DNA of 64,000 nt from CAIKNB01 sp041658705 (lineage in GTDB: Bacteria; Patescibacteriota; Patescibacteriia; 2-12-FULL-60-25), in the NCBI GenBank assembly GCA_041658705.1, contig JBAZZT010000005.1:36462-100461 (forward strand), given 5' to 3'. Positions within the stretch are counted from its first letter, which is position 1; each line of letters begins with the position of its first letter. Of the stretch, positions 48,547 through 56,790 are shown piece after piece. Made by a program: the position numbers and the translations under genes. Below the pieces are notes generated by a model. That model saw nothing but the letters and a program-made list of their open reading frames with translations, did not search any database and was not told the origin of the DNA.

Positions 48547-48560
48547 TCCCTGAATCTTTG

Positions 48561-48591
48561 GCGGTCTGATCTTACATCAGACCGCTTCTTT
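48561..48591 (+). terminator. Rho-independent terminator
   Basis: GCGGTCTGAT, loop CTTAC, ATCAGACCGC, then TTCTTTGT. The following 90 bases (48592-48683) hold no gene I can support. Confidence 0.88.
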
Positions 48592-48683
48592 GTATCAAAT
48601 GAATGAGGCCGTGCCACGTGAACCCTATCGAACGCTCTGCCCCGTAAAGCGCACGAGGTTTTTTCTTTATGCGCCACGGGGCT

Positions 48684-48719
48684 ACGTAAAAATCCCATTT
48701 GAGAATGGGATTTTTACGT
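48684..48719 (-). terminator. Perfect hairpin downstream of tRNA-Lys
   Basis: A 16-bp perfect stem (ACGTAAAAATCCCATT and its complement) with a 4-base loop. The stem begins right at the tRNA CCA end on the minus strand and contains GGGATTTTT, so it probably terminates tRNA transcription. Confidence 0.75.
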
Positions 48720-48794
48720 GGTGCGCCCGGCGGGAATCGAACCCGCGACCGTTGGCTTAAAAGGCCACTGCTCTACCGACTGAGCTACAGGCGC
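48719..48794 (-). tRNA. tRNA-Lys(TTT), CCA encoded
   Basis: 76 bases including CCA. Acceptor GCGCCTG pairs with CGGGCGC (one G-U), D-arm GCTCAGTCGGTAGAGC, anticodon loop CTTTTAA, T-arm with GGGTTCGATTCCC, discriminator A and genome-encoded CCA. The anticodon stem has one mismatch at its outer end. It is a substrate for the MnmA enzyme encoded at the left end of the window. Confidence 0.95.
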
Positions 48795-48802
48795 GTGGGG
48801 GG

Positions 48803-48853
48803 GGCTGGTATCTGGTATCTGGTATCTGGTAGCTAGTAGCTAGTAGCTGGTAT
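48803..48853. repeat. Single-arm word repeat (GGTATCTGGTATCT)
   Basis: Three TGGTATC units followed by TGGTAGCTAGTAGCTAGTAGC, the left arm of the family at 20618-20706. Confidence 0.7.
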
Positions 48854-48867
48854 GGATATCGAACCCG

Positions 48868-48908
48868 TCTGGCTACTGTCTACCGTCTACCCCCTACCGT
48901 CTAACTCT
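48868..48908. repeat. Half copy of the CTACCGTCTACC word palindrome
   Basis: TCTGGCTACTGTCTACCGTCTACCCCCTACCGTCTAACTC: right arm of the TGGCTA family. Confidence 0.65.
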
Positions 48909-48928
48909 ATTTCGCGCTAAGATATTAG

Positions 48929-50119
48929 ATGAAGTCCCCAATTTTTTCAAGCCCCATGCGTATCTACATGCTCGGTTGCAAGGGCATACCCGCCTCGCTC
49001 GCCCAAGGCGGCGGTATTGAGACACACGTGGAAAAGCTCGCCACCAAGCTCGTGGAGTTGGGTCACGAGGTCTTTGTCTACGTCCGACCCTATGCCAACC
49101 CCGCTGGCCTCAAAAAATATAGGGGCGTGAACCTGATAACTTTGCCTAGTTGGCATCGCAAGAATCTTGATGCCATCACGCACACTTTTCTGGCTTCGCT
49201 GCACGTCCTCTTCAGGCGCGCCGACATCATACACTACCACGGCGTCGGCCCTTCGACCCTAGCCTTCATCCCGCGCCTCTTCAAGTGGCGGTCTAAAGTC
49301 GTCGTGACCTTCCATAGCCGCGATCGCTTTCATGCCAAGTGGAGCATTTTTGCGCGCTGGTATCTGATGTTAGGCGAATGGACTTCGGTTTTTTTGCCCC
49401 ACGCCACCATCGCCGCCTCGCACTCCATCCAATTATTCTGCCGCCTGCGTTTTAAGCGCCATGTCTGGTATATCCCCAACGGCGTGGAGATCCAAGAACA
49501 CCATCCCGGAACATCGGCTCTGGCCAAATTAGGCTTGGAGCCCAACAGCTATTTTTACACGCTAAGCCGCATGATACCGCACAAGGCGGTCGAGGATGCC
49601 ATCCAAGCCTTCAAACGCATCGAGACGGATAAAAAACTCGTGATCATAGGTTTTGCAGGCGAGAATACGATTGAACGCGGTTATCTCGAGAAGCTGGAAA
49701 AGATGGCTAAAGACGACGGCCGAGTCATCTTTCTAGGTCGCCGCACTGGCACCGAACTGCATCAACTCATGGCCGGCGCTTTCGCCATGATTCATCCTTC
49801 ACGCAGCGAAGGTTTGTCAGTCTCGGTCTTGGAAGCCATGTCCTACGGCAAGCTCGTCGTCATGAGCGACATCCCCGAAAATCTGGAATTGATCGATCAT
49901 TCCGGCATCGCATACCGCTTAGGCGATGTGACCAAACTGGCCGAGGTGCTGCAGTGGCTGGTGACGGATCCGCAAGTCGTCGAAGAAAGGGGAAAACGCG
50001 CGCAACGCGTCGTGGCCAGGCTTTATTCATGGGATTCGGTCGTGCATCGCACCGAAGCCCTCTACTCATCGCTCCGTTCTTATGCGTTTAAAACAAGCGC
50101 TCACCCAACTAAGAAGTAA
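48929..50119 (+). CDS. Glycosyltransferase family 4
   Basis: 396 residues, GT-B fold. GCKGIPASLAQGGGIETHVEKLATKL, IIHYHGVGPSTL, VTFHSRDRFHAKW, YIPNGVEIQEH and the E-x7-E block SRSEGLSVSVLEAMSYGKLVV are typical. The ATG at 48929 stands 5 bases after a TAAGAT -10-like box, suggesting a leaderless mRNA; the ATG at 48956 (MRIYMLGCKG) is an alternative. It overlaps the translin gene by 38 bases. Confidence 0.88.
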   Translation: MKSPIFSSPMRIYMLGCKGIPASLAQGGGIETHVEKLATKLVELGHEVFVYVRPYANPAGLKKYRGVNLITLPSWHRKNLDAITHTFLASLHVLFRRADIIHYHGVGPSTLAFIPRLFKWRSKVVVTFHSRDRFHAKWSIFARWYLMLGEWTSVFLPHATIAASHSIQLFCRLRFKRHVWYIPNGVEIQEHHPGTSALAKLGLEPNSYFYTLSRMIPHKAVEDAIQAFKRIETDKKLVIIGFAGENTIERGYLEKLEKMAKDDGRVIFLGRRTGTELHQLMAGAFAMIHPSRSEGLSVSVLEAMSYGKLVVMSDIPENLELIDHSGIAYRLGDVTKLAEVLQWLVTDPQVVEERGKRAQRVVARLYSWDSVVHRTEALYSSLRSYAFKTSAHPTKK

Positions 50120-50651
50120 ACACTCGGCGCTGGATGCCAATCGACGCAAGCTCCAAGAACTCGCTGGCGCGGCGCAAAGACTATCCAAACAAACTATTTT
50201 CGCGTTGCAACGCGGAGACGGCGCGGGGGCCAACAAGTTGCTCACCGAAGCGCGGGAGACGCTGCTCAAAGGCAAAAAAATCCTGGTCCATGAACAACGG
50301 TTGACCAACGAAGGCATGTGGCGCGCGGCACTGGAAGAATATTGCGAAGCTTCGTTTTTCGAGAAAGCCGTCAGCGGCAAAGATCTTTTTCCGCCGCAAG
50401 ACGTGACCGAAGACACGGATATCATCTTAGGCGCTCTGTCCGATTTGATCGGCGAGATGGTGCGTTTGGCCGTGAACGCCGCGATCGAAAGGAATAAAGA
50501 AAAAGTCGAAGAGATATTCAAACTGGCTCAAGAATTGGTGGAATTTTTCCTGTCGCTGGATTTGACCGGCAACCTGCGCAGCAAAGCCGACCAAGCGCGA
50601 CAACACCTGCGCCGGCTGGAAGAGGTGAGATACGATCTGCTGAAACTATAA
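50082..50651 (+). CDS. Translin-family protein
   Basis: 189 residues, all-helical. The pattern FALQRGDGAGANKLLTEARETLLKGKKIL, then NEGMWRAALEEYCEASFFEKAV, then GALSDLIGEMVRLAVNAAIERN follows the translin/TRAX fold known from eukaryotes and archaea, where it binds RNA or DNA and TRAX cleaves RNA. Acidic residues comparable to the TRAX catalytic set are partly present (EEYCEA, SDLIGE), so nuclease activity is possible but unproven. It is lodged between two glycosyltransferase genes, overlapping the first by 38 bases. Confidence 0.82.
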   Translation: MRLKQALTQLRSKHSALDANRRKLQELAGAAQRLSKQTIFALQRGDGAGANKLLTEARETLLKGKKILVHEQRLTNEGMWRAALEEYCEASFFEKAVSGKDLFPPQDVTEDTDIILGALSDLIGEMVRLAVNAAIERNKEKVEEIFKLAQELVEFFLSLDLTGNLRSKADQARQHLRRLEEVRYDLLKL

Positions 50652-50710
50652 ACGAGAGGGTAGAGGATAGCCATTTTTGTTCTGGCTACTCTCTACCCTC
50701 TACCCTCTAA
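50652..50710. repeat. Word-reiteration palindrome (GTAGA / CTCTACC word)
   Basis: GAGAGGGTAGAGGATAGCCA, loop TTTTTGT, TCTGGCTACTCTCTACCCTCTACCCTC. A full copy of the TAGCCA/TGGCTA family. Confidence 0.86.
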
Positions 50711-50713
50711 CTT

Positions 50714-51376
50714 ATGCAATCAGTCGCCGCGATCATCGCCGCGTACAACGAAGAACCGACGATCGGGGCGATAGTCAAGACTTTAGTCGAGTCGCGTCTG
50801 TTCCGTGACGTCGTGGTCATCAGCGACGGTTCGACCGATCGCACGGCGGAAATCTCGCGCCAAGAGGGCGCGACTTTGGTGCATGACTTGCCCTGGAAGC
50901 ACGGTAAAGGCGCGGCGTTGTTGCATGGCTTGGCCCATACCGACGCGGCGATTATTTTTTTCTTGGACGCAGATCTCAAAGGTTTGACGCGTGAACATCT
51001 GCTCAAGATCCTTAATCCCGTGACGCAAGGCAGGCTGGCCATGTGCGTGGGTATCCGCGATCGCGGCAAGCTGGCCATGAAGCTCACGCCATATTTGCCG
51101 CTCATCGGCGGCGAACGCGTTTTGTCGCGCCGCATCATCGAGGATATACCCGATAAATACGTCCAAGGTTTCATGGTGGAGTCGGCTATGAATTATTATT
51201 GCCGCTTCCACAAACTCCCCTACGGGACGGTCGAGCTGCCTGGTTTGACCATCCGCCGTAAGATGCAAAAAGTCGGATTCCTGAAAGGCGCCAAGGAATA
51301 TCTCAAGATGGGTTTTCAAATCGCCAAGGCCATGTTCTTGGTCAGGCTGGGCCGGCTCAAGGGAGAAATCGTTTGA
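50714..51376 (+). CDS. Glycosyltransferase family 2 (DPM1-like)
   Basis: 220 residues. AAIIAAYNEEPTIGAIVKTL, VVVISDGSTDRTAEI, KHGKGAALLHGL and IIFFLDADLKGL (the DxD site) identify a soluble GT-A enzyme of the dolichyl-phosphate-mannose/glucosyl-3-phosphoglycerate synthase type. It could make the polyprenyl-phosphate sugar used by the GT-C enzyme at 28051. No membrane segments. Confidence 0.86.
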   Translation: MQSVAAIIAAYNEEPTIGAIVKTLVESRLFRDVVVISDGSTDRTAEISRQEGATLVHDLPWKHGKGAALLHGLAHTDAAIIFFLDADLKGLTREHLLKILNPVTQGRLAMCVGIRDRGKLAMKLTPYLPLIGGERVLSRRIIEDIPDKYVQGFMVESAMNYYCRFHKLPYGTVELPGLTIRRKMQKVGFLKGAKEYLKMGFQIAKAMFLVRLGRLKGEIV

Positions 51377-51384
51377 CCTGATTC

Positions 51385-51438
51385 TTGACGCCGTTGCGAG
51401 CCCGTGGTATTAATCATACCAATCATACCCGTCATATT
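51385..51438 (+). promoter_or_regulatory. Promoter and triple-repeat operator of the efflux operon
   Basis: TTGACG (51385-51390), 17 bases, TATTAA (51408-51413). Directly downstream are three heptamers at 9-base steps: TCATACC (51414), TCATACC (51423), TCATATT (51432). They overlap the expected transcription start and could be the operator of the AbrB-type protein encoded next. Confidence 0.6.
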
Positions 51439-51443
51439 CAGCT

Positions 51444-51674
51444 ATGAAACATTGCGACGAAAAAATGGATTTCACCGTCCTGGGAGAAAGGGGACAGGTG
51501 GTCATCCCCAAGGACATCCGAGACGGCATGGGCCTCAAGGCCGGCGAACGCTTGCTGGTATTTTATGCCGATCATCACGCAGCCGTGGTCTTGGTGCGCG
51601 TCGAACAGATGCAGAAGATGGTCAAGAAAATCTCAAGCAAAATACGAAACGTGACGAAAAAGATGAAACTATGA
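51444..51674 (+). CDS. AbrB/SpoVT-type DNA-binding protein
   Basis: 76 residues. The swapped-hairpin domain is clear: TVLGERGQVVIPKDIRDGMGLKAGERLLVFY, followed by a basic C-terminal tail (MVKKISSKIRNVTKKMK). It is probably the autoregulator of the efflux operon: it is the first gene, and its stop overlaps the next start (ATGA). The operator candidates lie just upstream. Confidence 0.88.
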   Translation: MKHCDEKMDFTVLGERGQVVIPKDIRDGMGLKAGERLLVFYADHHAAVVLVRVEQMQKMVKKISSKIRNVTKKMKL

Positions 51675-53509
51675 CCGTCCCGAAAATCCTGAAACGCAAA
51701 AGCACTTACCTCATTCTGGTGATCGTACTCGCCCTGGGCGGCTGGTGGTGGTTGGCTAAGAGCGGCAATAAAACGACTTATGATACGGCCGCGGTGGAAA
51801 AGCGCGACCTTTACCAGACGGTCGAAGTGACGGGCGAACTCAAACCCGCGGAGCGCATTGAGCTGGCTTTTCAAAATAGCGGCAAAATCAAACTCGTCAA
51901 CGTCAAAGTCGGCGATCAGGTCAAATTGGGAGATGTCTTGGCGCAGCTCGTAGGCGACGATGTCGTGTTCTCGGAGCGTAATGCCCGCGCCGCTTTGAGA
52001 GTGGCGCAAGCCAACCTGAACGCCAAAATCGCCGGCGAAACGCCGCAGGCCATTCGCGTAGCCGAAACCGCGGTCGAGCAAGCGCAGGCCGCCTACCTCA
52101 AAGCGCAAAAGGAACTTGAAGCCACCAAAAAAACCACGCTGGATGCGGTGGCAACGGCGCAAAGCGCAGTTGATACGGCGCAAAACGGCCTGAACAATTC
52201 CGGCGCCATTACCCAGCAAAATATCGATAACGCCTACGCTTCGGCGCGCACGGCCTTGGCCACAGCCCTTGGCCCGTTGCAGACCGGTTTGACCGATGGC
52301 GATCAGATAACCGCCGTGGACAACACGGCAGCCAACGCCAACTATTCGACCCTCCTGGGTATCTTGGATGCAGGTTCGATGGATCGGGCTAAAAGCTCGT
52401 ATGCCACAGCTCGCGATTCCAAGAAGATCGCGGAGGCGGCTGTCAACGCCCTGAACACTGCCTCGACCAAAGAACAAATCCAAGCTGCGGCGGATAAGCT
52501 TCAGACTACCATCGGCTTGGTTCAGTCATACTTGTCCGATGTGCAGAAAGTTTTGGCCGCCAGCTTGACCAGTTCATATTTTACTTCAACCGACCTGGCA
52601 GCCAAAAAGACCGTGATCGATACGGACCGCACTGCGGTTTCGACGCAGAACACGACGATTCTTACGGCTACGCAAACCCTTAAGAACACCGAATTGACCC
52701 GCACCCAGAGCGTGAGCGCACTTCAAGACGCGCTCAAGACCGCGCAAATCGCTTTAGCCACGGCGCAGACCAACGCCGACGTGGAGGTCAAAGCCGGCGA
52801 AACGGCCGTGACCGTGCAAAAAGCCGCGTTGGATGCCGCCAAAGCCGCACTCGACCTGAAACGCGCCGGGCCGCGCGCGGTCGATCTTGCACCTTTGCGT
52901 GCCGCGGTGGAACAGGCTAAGAGCACGTACGACAAGACTCTGAACGATCTGAAGAAGAACGAAATCCTGGCGCCGGTGGACGGTGTGATCTCCGAAGTCC
53001 TGCCTGACGTGGGCGAACAAATCACGCTGAACGTAACCGTCATCAACATGGTAGGCACGGCGAGTTACGACATCGAGGCCAAGGTGCCTGAAACCGATAT
53101 TCCAAAGATCGAAATCGGACAATCTGCGGTCATCACGCTTGACGCTTACGGTGATGACGTAAAATTCAAAGGCACGGTGTCGGCCAAGGATCCGGCGGAG
53201 ACCAAAGTGCAAGATGCGGTCTATTACAAGATCCGCGTAAAGATCGAGCCGACGGACAAAGAAATCAAACCCAGCATGACCGCCAACGTGACCGTGACTA
53301 CCGCCGAAGCCAAAGACTCGTTAGTCATCCCGCTGCGCGCCATCCGTACGAGCGACGGCAGCCAGCGTTCGGTGCGCGTGCTCGTGAATGGTGCGCCGCA
53401 GGACAGACAGATCGAAATCGGACTTAAGGGTGATGAAGGCAAGGTGCAAGTGACGAAAGGTCTGACCGAAGGCGAGCAGGTCATCACCAGCGAAAAAACC
53501 GGAGCATAA
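51671..53509 (+). CDS. HlyD/MacA-type membrane fusion protein
   Basis: 612 residues. One N-terminal membrane segment (about 11-28), an N-terminal half lipoyl/barrel region (VEVTGELKPAERIELAFQNSGKI ... VGDQVKLGDVLAQL), a long Ala/Thr-rich coiled coil (about 100-420), then the second lipoyl half (ILAPVDGVISEVLPDVGEQI) and beta-barrel (YDIEAKVPETDIPKIEIGQSAVITLDAYGD). The hairpin is unusually long for a MacA. It works with the ABC genes that follow in a MacB-type exporter. The start overlaps the AbrB stop. Confidence 0.92.
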   Translation: MTVPKILKRKSTYLILVIVLALGGWWWLAKSGNKTTYDTAAVEKRDLYQTVEVTGELKPAERIELAFQNSGKIKLVNVKVGDQVKLGDVLAQLVGDDVVFSERNARAALRVAQANLNAKIAGETPQAIRVAETAVEQAQAAYLKAQKELEATKKTTLDAVATAQSAVDTAQNGLNNSGAITQQNIDNAYASARTALATALGPLQTGLTDGDQITAVDNTAANANYSTLLGILDAGSMDRAKSSYATARDSKKIAEAAVNALNTASTKEQIQAAADKLQTTIGLVQSYLSDVQKVLAASLTSSYFTSTDLAAKKTVIDTDRTAVSTQNTTILTATQTLKNTELTRTQSVSALQDALKTAQIALATAQTNADVEVKAGETAVTVQKAALDAAKAALDLKRAGPRAVDLAPLRAAVEQAKSTYDKTLNDLKKNEILAPVDGVISEVLPDVGEQITLNVTVINMVGTASYDIEAKVPETDIPKIEIGQSAVITLDAYGDDVKFKGTVSAKDPAETKVQDAVYYKIRVKIEPTDKEIKPSMTANVTVTTAEAKDSLVIPLRAIRTSDGSQRSVRVLVNGAPQDRQIEIGLKGDEGKVQVTKGLTEGEQVITSEKTGA

Positions 53510-53513
53510 CGAG

Positions 53514-54233
53514 ATGGACGTCATCAAGATAGAAAAGTTGACCAAACAATACGAAAACGACGAGGTCGTGACGCCCGTGCTTTTCGGGCTGGACTTCACG
53601 ATACCGGCCGGCCAATTCATAGCCATCATGGGGCCGTCAGGTTCCGGAAAATCAACCCTCATGCACATCCTGGGCTTCCTCGACACTTTGACCGAAGGCA
53701 GATATCTTTTCGAAGATCAAGACGTGTCAAAGCTAGATGATGATGTCCTGGCTCGCATGCGAGGCGAAAAAGTCGGTTTCATCTTCCAAGCCTTCAACCT
53801 GCTGCCCAAGACCACGGTTTTCGATAACGTCATGTTGCCGTTGCTCTACTCCGATGTGCCGCTAGCCAAACGCCGCGACATGGCCATGGAAGCCATCGAG
53901 TCGGTGGGGTTGGCGCATCGAGCCAATAACCTTTCGAACCAGCTCTCGGGCGGCGAACGCCAGCGTGTCGCCATCGCGCGCGCCCTGATCCGCAAACCGC
54001 CGGTTATCTTCGCCGACGAACCGACCGGCAACCTGGATTCCAAATCAGGAGCGCAAGTCATGCAAATCCTGCAACGTCTGAACATCGATAAAGGGCACAC
54101 CATCGTGCTCGTGACTCACGAGACTTACACCGCCGAACACGCCGAACGCGTCCTGCGCCTCAAAGACGGGCTGATCCAGTCCGATGAACCGGTAAAACAC
54201 CGCTGTTTGGCGACGGGAGAACTCATCAAATAG
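53514..54233 (+). CDS. ABC transporter ATPase, MacB/LolD type
   Basis: 239 residues. Walker A GPSGSGKST, Q-loop IFQAFNLLPKTT, signature LSGGERQRVAIARAL, Walker B VIFADEPTGNLDS and H-loop VTHE are all intact. Short loops and the DEPTGNLD wording place it with the MacB/LolD group, which pairs with FtsX-type permeases such as the two that follow. The C-terminal tail after RLKDGLI is slightly extended. Confidence 0.94.
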   Translation: MDVIKIEKLTKQYENDEVVTPVLFGLDFTIPAGQFIAIMGPSGSGKSTLMHILGFLDTLTEGRYLFEDQDVSKLDDDVLARMRGEKVGFIFQAFNLLPKTTVFDNVMLPLLYSDVPLAKRRDMAMEAIESVGLAHRANNLSNQLSGGERQRVAIARALIRKPPVIFADEPTGNLDSKSGAQVMQILQRLNIDKGHTIVLVTHETYTAEHAERVLRLKDGLIQSDEPVKHRCLATGELIK

Positions 54234-54237
54234 CTAT

Positions 54238-54323
54238 CATCAATGCCAAATGACGAATGCCAAATGCCAAATTGCATGCGCCTGAATTCGTCATTTGTAA
54301 TTTGGCATTTGTAATTATTTCTT
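54238..54323. repeat. Word-reiteration palindrome (AATGCCAAATG word)
   Basis: CAATGCCAAATGACGAATGCCAAATGCCAAATTG, loop CATGCGCCTG, AATTCGTCATTTGTAATTTGGCATTTGTAATT. It interrupts the efflux operon between ATPase and permease. Confidence 0.85.
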
Positions 54324-55553
54324 ATGCTCTGGCGCGACTTGGCGGATAGTTCATGGCAAAGCCTCATTCGGACGCGCAATCGTTCGCTTTTGACCATGTT
54401 CGGGATCGTCGTCGGCATCGCGGCGGTGATTTTGTCTTTATCCATCGGCGAGGCGGCGCAATCTTTCATCTTGTCACAGATTTCTTCCTTTGGTTCTGAT
54501 AAACTGATCATCCATCCCGGTCCTAAGACGCAGACCGAAAATCCCAGTCCATTCGTCGAAGAATCGCTGGTCATGAAAGACATCAAGCGGCTCAAAAAAG
54601 AATCCGCTTGGATGCCGATGGTCTCCGGCGAAATGATGCAGTCCGACATGATCGTGGGTGAGGGAGTGAGTAAAAATATTTCTCTCCTCGGTACGCTGCC
54701 AGATGAGATCCTGATTGGCGGCTATGACATGCTGCAAGGCAATTTCATCACCGATTCGGACGTGGAAAGCCATACGCGGAGCGTGGTGCTTGGATATTCG
54801 CTGGCTGACGAGATTTTCGGCCAAGCGTCGCCGTTAGGTCAAAGCGTCAAAGTCGGTTCCAATACTTACCGCGTGATAGGCGTCATGGACAAGGCAGGTA
54901 CGCAATTTTTCCAAAACCTGGATGAGCTGGCCTATATACCGGCGACCACCATGATTGACCTGTACGGCAAAAAATCCTTCGAATACTTGATTGCCAAAAC
55001 GAACTTGCCGTTGGATGAATCCGCGCGGCGCATCGAAGACATCATGCGCGAACAGCATGACATAGATAACCCGACCGGAGATTTGGCGAAAGATGATTTT
55101 TTCGTCATGACCCAAGCTGATGCCATCAAGACGGTCAGCCAGGTGACCTCCGTCCTGCAGATTTTGCTCTCATCCATCGCCGCCATTTCGCTTTTGGTCG
55201 GCGGCATCGGCATCATGAACATCATGTTCGTCAGCGTGACGGAGCGGGTGAGCGAAATCGGGTTACGTAAAGCCATCGGCGCGCGCTACAAGGACGTGTT
55301 ACGCCAATTCCTCACCGAAGCCACGATCTTGACCATCGTAGGAGGCATCGCGGGGATAATCTTAGGATCACTCTTGGCTTTCATCGCCATCCAAGTCATC
55401 AACTACTATCAACCGGGTTGGGTGTTCACCGTTTCATGGGTCGGCGCGCTTTTAGGCGTCGCCGTCTCAAGCATCATCGGTCTGACTTTTGGTTACCTGC
55501 CGGCGCGCAAAGCGGCCAAGCTAAGTCCGATCGAGGCGTTAAGGGCCGAATGA
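54324..55553 (+). CDS. MacB-type ABC permease 1
   Basis: 409 residues; N-terminal membrane helix, large extracytoplasmic MacB-core domain (about 45-270) and three C-terminal helices (FtsX domain) with GGIGIMNIMFVSVTERVSEIGLRKAIGAR and the end GYLPARKAAKLSPIEALRAE. About 45% similar by eye to the second permease 5 bases downstream, so they probably form a heterodimer with the ATPase. Confidence 0.93.
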   Translation: MLWRDLADSSWQSLIRTRNRSLLTMFGIVVGIAAVILSLSIGEAAQSFILSQISSFGSDKLIIHPGPKTQTENPSPFVEESLVMKDIKRLKKESAWMPMVSGEMMQSDMIVGEGVSKNISLLGTLPDEILIGGYDMLQGNFITDSDVESHTRSVVLGYSLADEIFGQASPLGQSVKVGSNTYRVIGVMDKAGTQFFQNLDELAYIPATTMIDLYGKKSFEYLIAKTNLPLDESARRIEDIMREQHDIDNPTGDLAKDDFFVMTQADAIKTVSQVTSVLQILLSSIAAISLLVGGIGIMNIMFVSVTERVSEIGLRKAIGARYKDVLRQFLTEATILTIVGGIAGIILGSLLAFIAIQVINYYQPGWVFTVSWVGALLGVAVSSIIGLTFGYLPARKAAKLSPIEALRAE

Positions 55554-55557
55554 AGAT

Positions 55558-56790
55558 ATGTTGATTCGCGATGTGGTCATGATCAGTTTGAACAGCCTGC
55601 TGCGCAACAAAGCGCGAGCGTTTTTGACCATGCTCGGGATCGTCATCGGCATAGCGTCCGTCATTTTGATGCTCGCGGTGGGGAACGCGGCGCAGGATTT
55701 CATCATGTCGCAAGTCGCGTCATTCGGTTCCGATTTGTTATTCGTGCGCAGCGGACAAGGCGACGGCAAGCAGCTTGGGCCGCCGACGGTGACCAAACAG
55801 GTCATCACGGTAAAAGATTTCAAAAAACTAAAAGAACAAAGTTGGGTCAGATCCGTGGACGCCAACGTCTTCACTTCGACCATAGTAGATTACGAAAGCG
55901 AAAGTTTGCGCGCGCAAGTCGAGGGCACGTCGGAGACGGGCGCCAGCATCTTCAGCGTGGAAAACGAACAAGGTTCTTATTTTACGTCGGAAGACGTGGA
56001 TTCCAAATCAAAAGTCGCGGTGCTGGGACACGATATAGCGCAGGACTTATTCGGCGTCGAGAATCCGCTGGGCAAAAGCATTAAGATACAGAAGCAGAAT
56101 TATCGGGTCATCGGAGTCCTGCAGCCGGCGGGGACTCGTTTTTTCACCAATCTGGACCGCCAAGTCTATGTACCGTTCAGCGCGTTGATGGCGCAGTTCA
56201 ACATGGAAAAGTTGCAGTTCATGAGCGTCAAGACCGGCACGGTGGCGACGAACGAAGCCAAGGAACGGATCAGGATCATCTTGCGCGAGTCGCATCGCAT
56301 CGATAACCCCACCGGCGATTTGTCTAAAGATGACTTCTTTATCGCTTCGCAGGAAGATACGGCACAGCGCGCCGGCATGATTGGCACCATCTTGAGCGTG
56401 CTCTTGAGTTCCATCGCCTCGATTTCGCTGGTCGTGGGCGGCGTAGGCATCATGAACATCATGTACGTCACGGTGACCGAACGCACGCGTGAAATCGGAT
56501 TGCGTAAAGCCATCGGCGCGCGCGGCCAAGACATCCTGCGCCAATTCCTATACGAAGCTATTTTTCTTTCGGTCTTCGCCGGCATCTTAGGCATCATCGT
56601 AGGTATGGGATTTTCTTGGCTTGGGTTGCAGGCTTTGGCGGCGTATCAAAAAGGCTGGACTTTCAACATGCCGTGGTCCGGAGCGGCTTTGGGCTTTGGT
56701 GTTTCCGTGGCCATCGGCATCGTCTTTGGCTATTTCCCGGCGCGCAAAGCCGCCAAACTGAATCCTATCGAAGCGCTGCGTTATGAGTGA
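55558..56790 (+). CDS. MacB-type ABC permease 2
   Basis: 410 residues, paralogue of the preceding gene with the same layout: RNKARAFLTMLGIVIGIASVILMLAVG at the N-terminus, MacB-core domain, GGVGIMNIMYVTVTERTREIGLRKAIGARG and GYFPARKAAKLNPIEALRYE. Tandem divergence suggests a heterodimeric exporter. It overlaps the methyltransferase gene by 8 bases. Confidence 0.93.
   Translation: MLIRDVVMISLNSLLRNKARAFLTMLGIVIGIASVILMLAVGNAAQDFIMSQVASFGSDLLFVRSGQGDGKQLGPPTVTKQVITVKDFKKLKEQSWVRSVDANVFTSTIVDYESESLRAQVEGTSETGASIFSVENEQGSYFTSEDVDSKSKVAVLGHDIAQDLFGVENPLGKSIKIQKQNYRVIGVLQPAGTRFFTNLDRQVYVPFSALMAQFNMEKLQFMSVKTGTVATNEAKERIRIILRESHRIDNPTGDLSKDDFFIASQEDTAQRAGMIGTILSVLLSSIASISLVVGGVGIMNIMYVTVTERTREIGLRKAIGARGQDILRQFLYEAIFLSVFAGILGIIVGMGFSWLGLQALAAYQKGWTFNMPWSGAALGFGVSVAIGIVFGYFPARKAAKLNPIEALRYE

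Noticed and set aside
48592..48683. Possible small gene or RNA between terminator and tRNA-Lys hairpin
   Set aside because: Only a weak GCCCCGT/ACGGGGC pairing is visible; no promoter or frame supports it.
51404..51670. Upstream extension of the HlyD reading frame over the AbrB gene
   Set aside because: The added residues are not similar to any adaptor N-terminus, and the ATG at 51671 overlaps the AbrB stop with a membrane anchor right after it.
51575..52483. 302-codon minus-strand frame opposite the HlyD-type gene
   Set aside because: The plus strand encodes a clear adaptor protein; the Ala-rich coiled coil leaves stop-poor complement frames.
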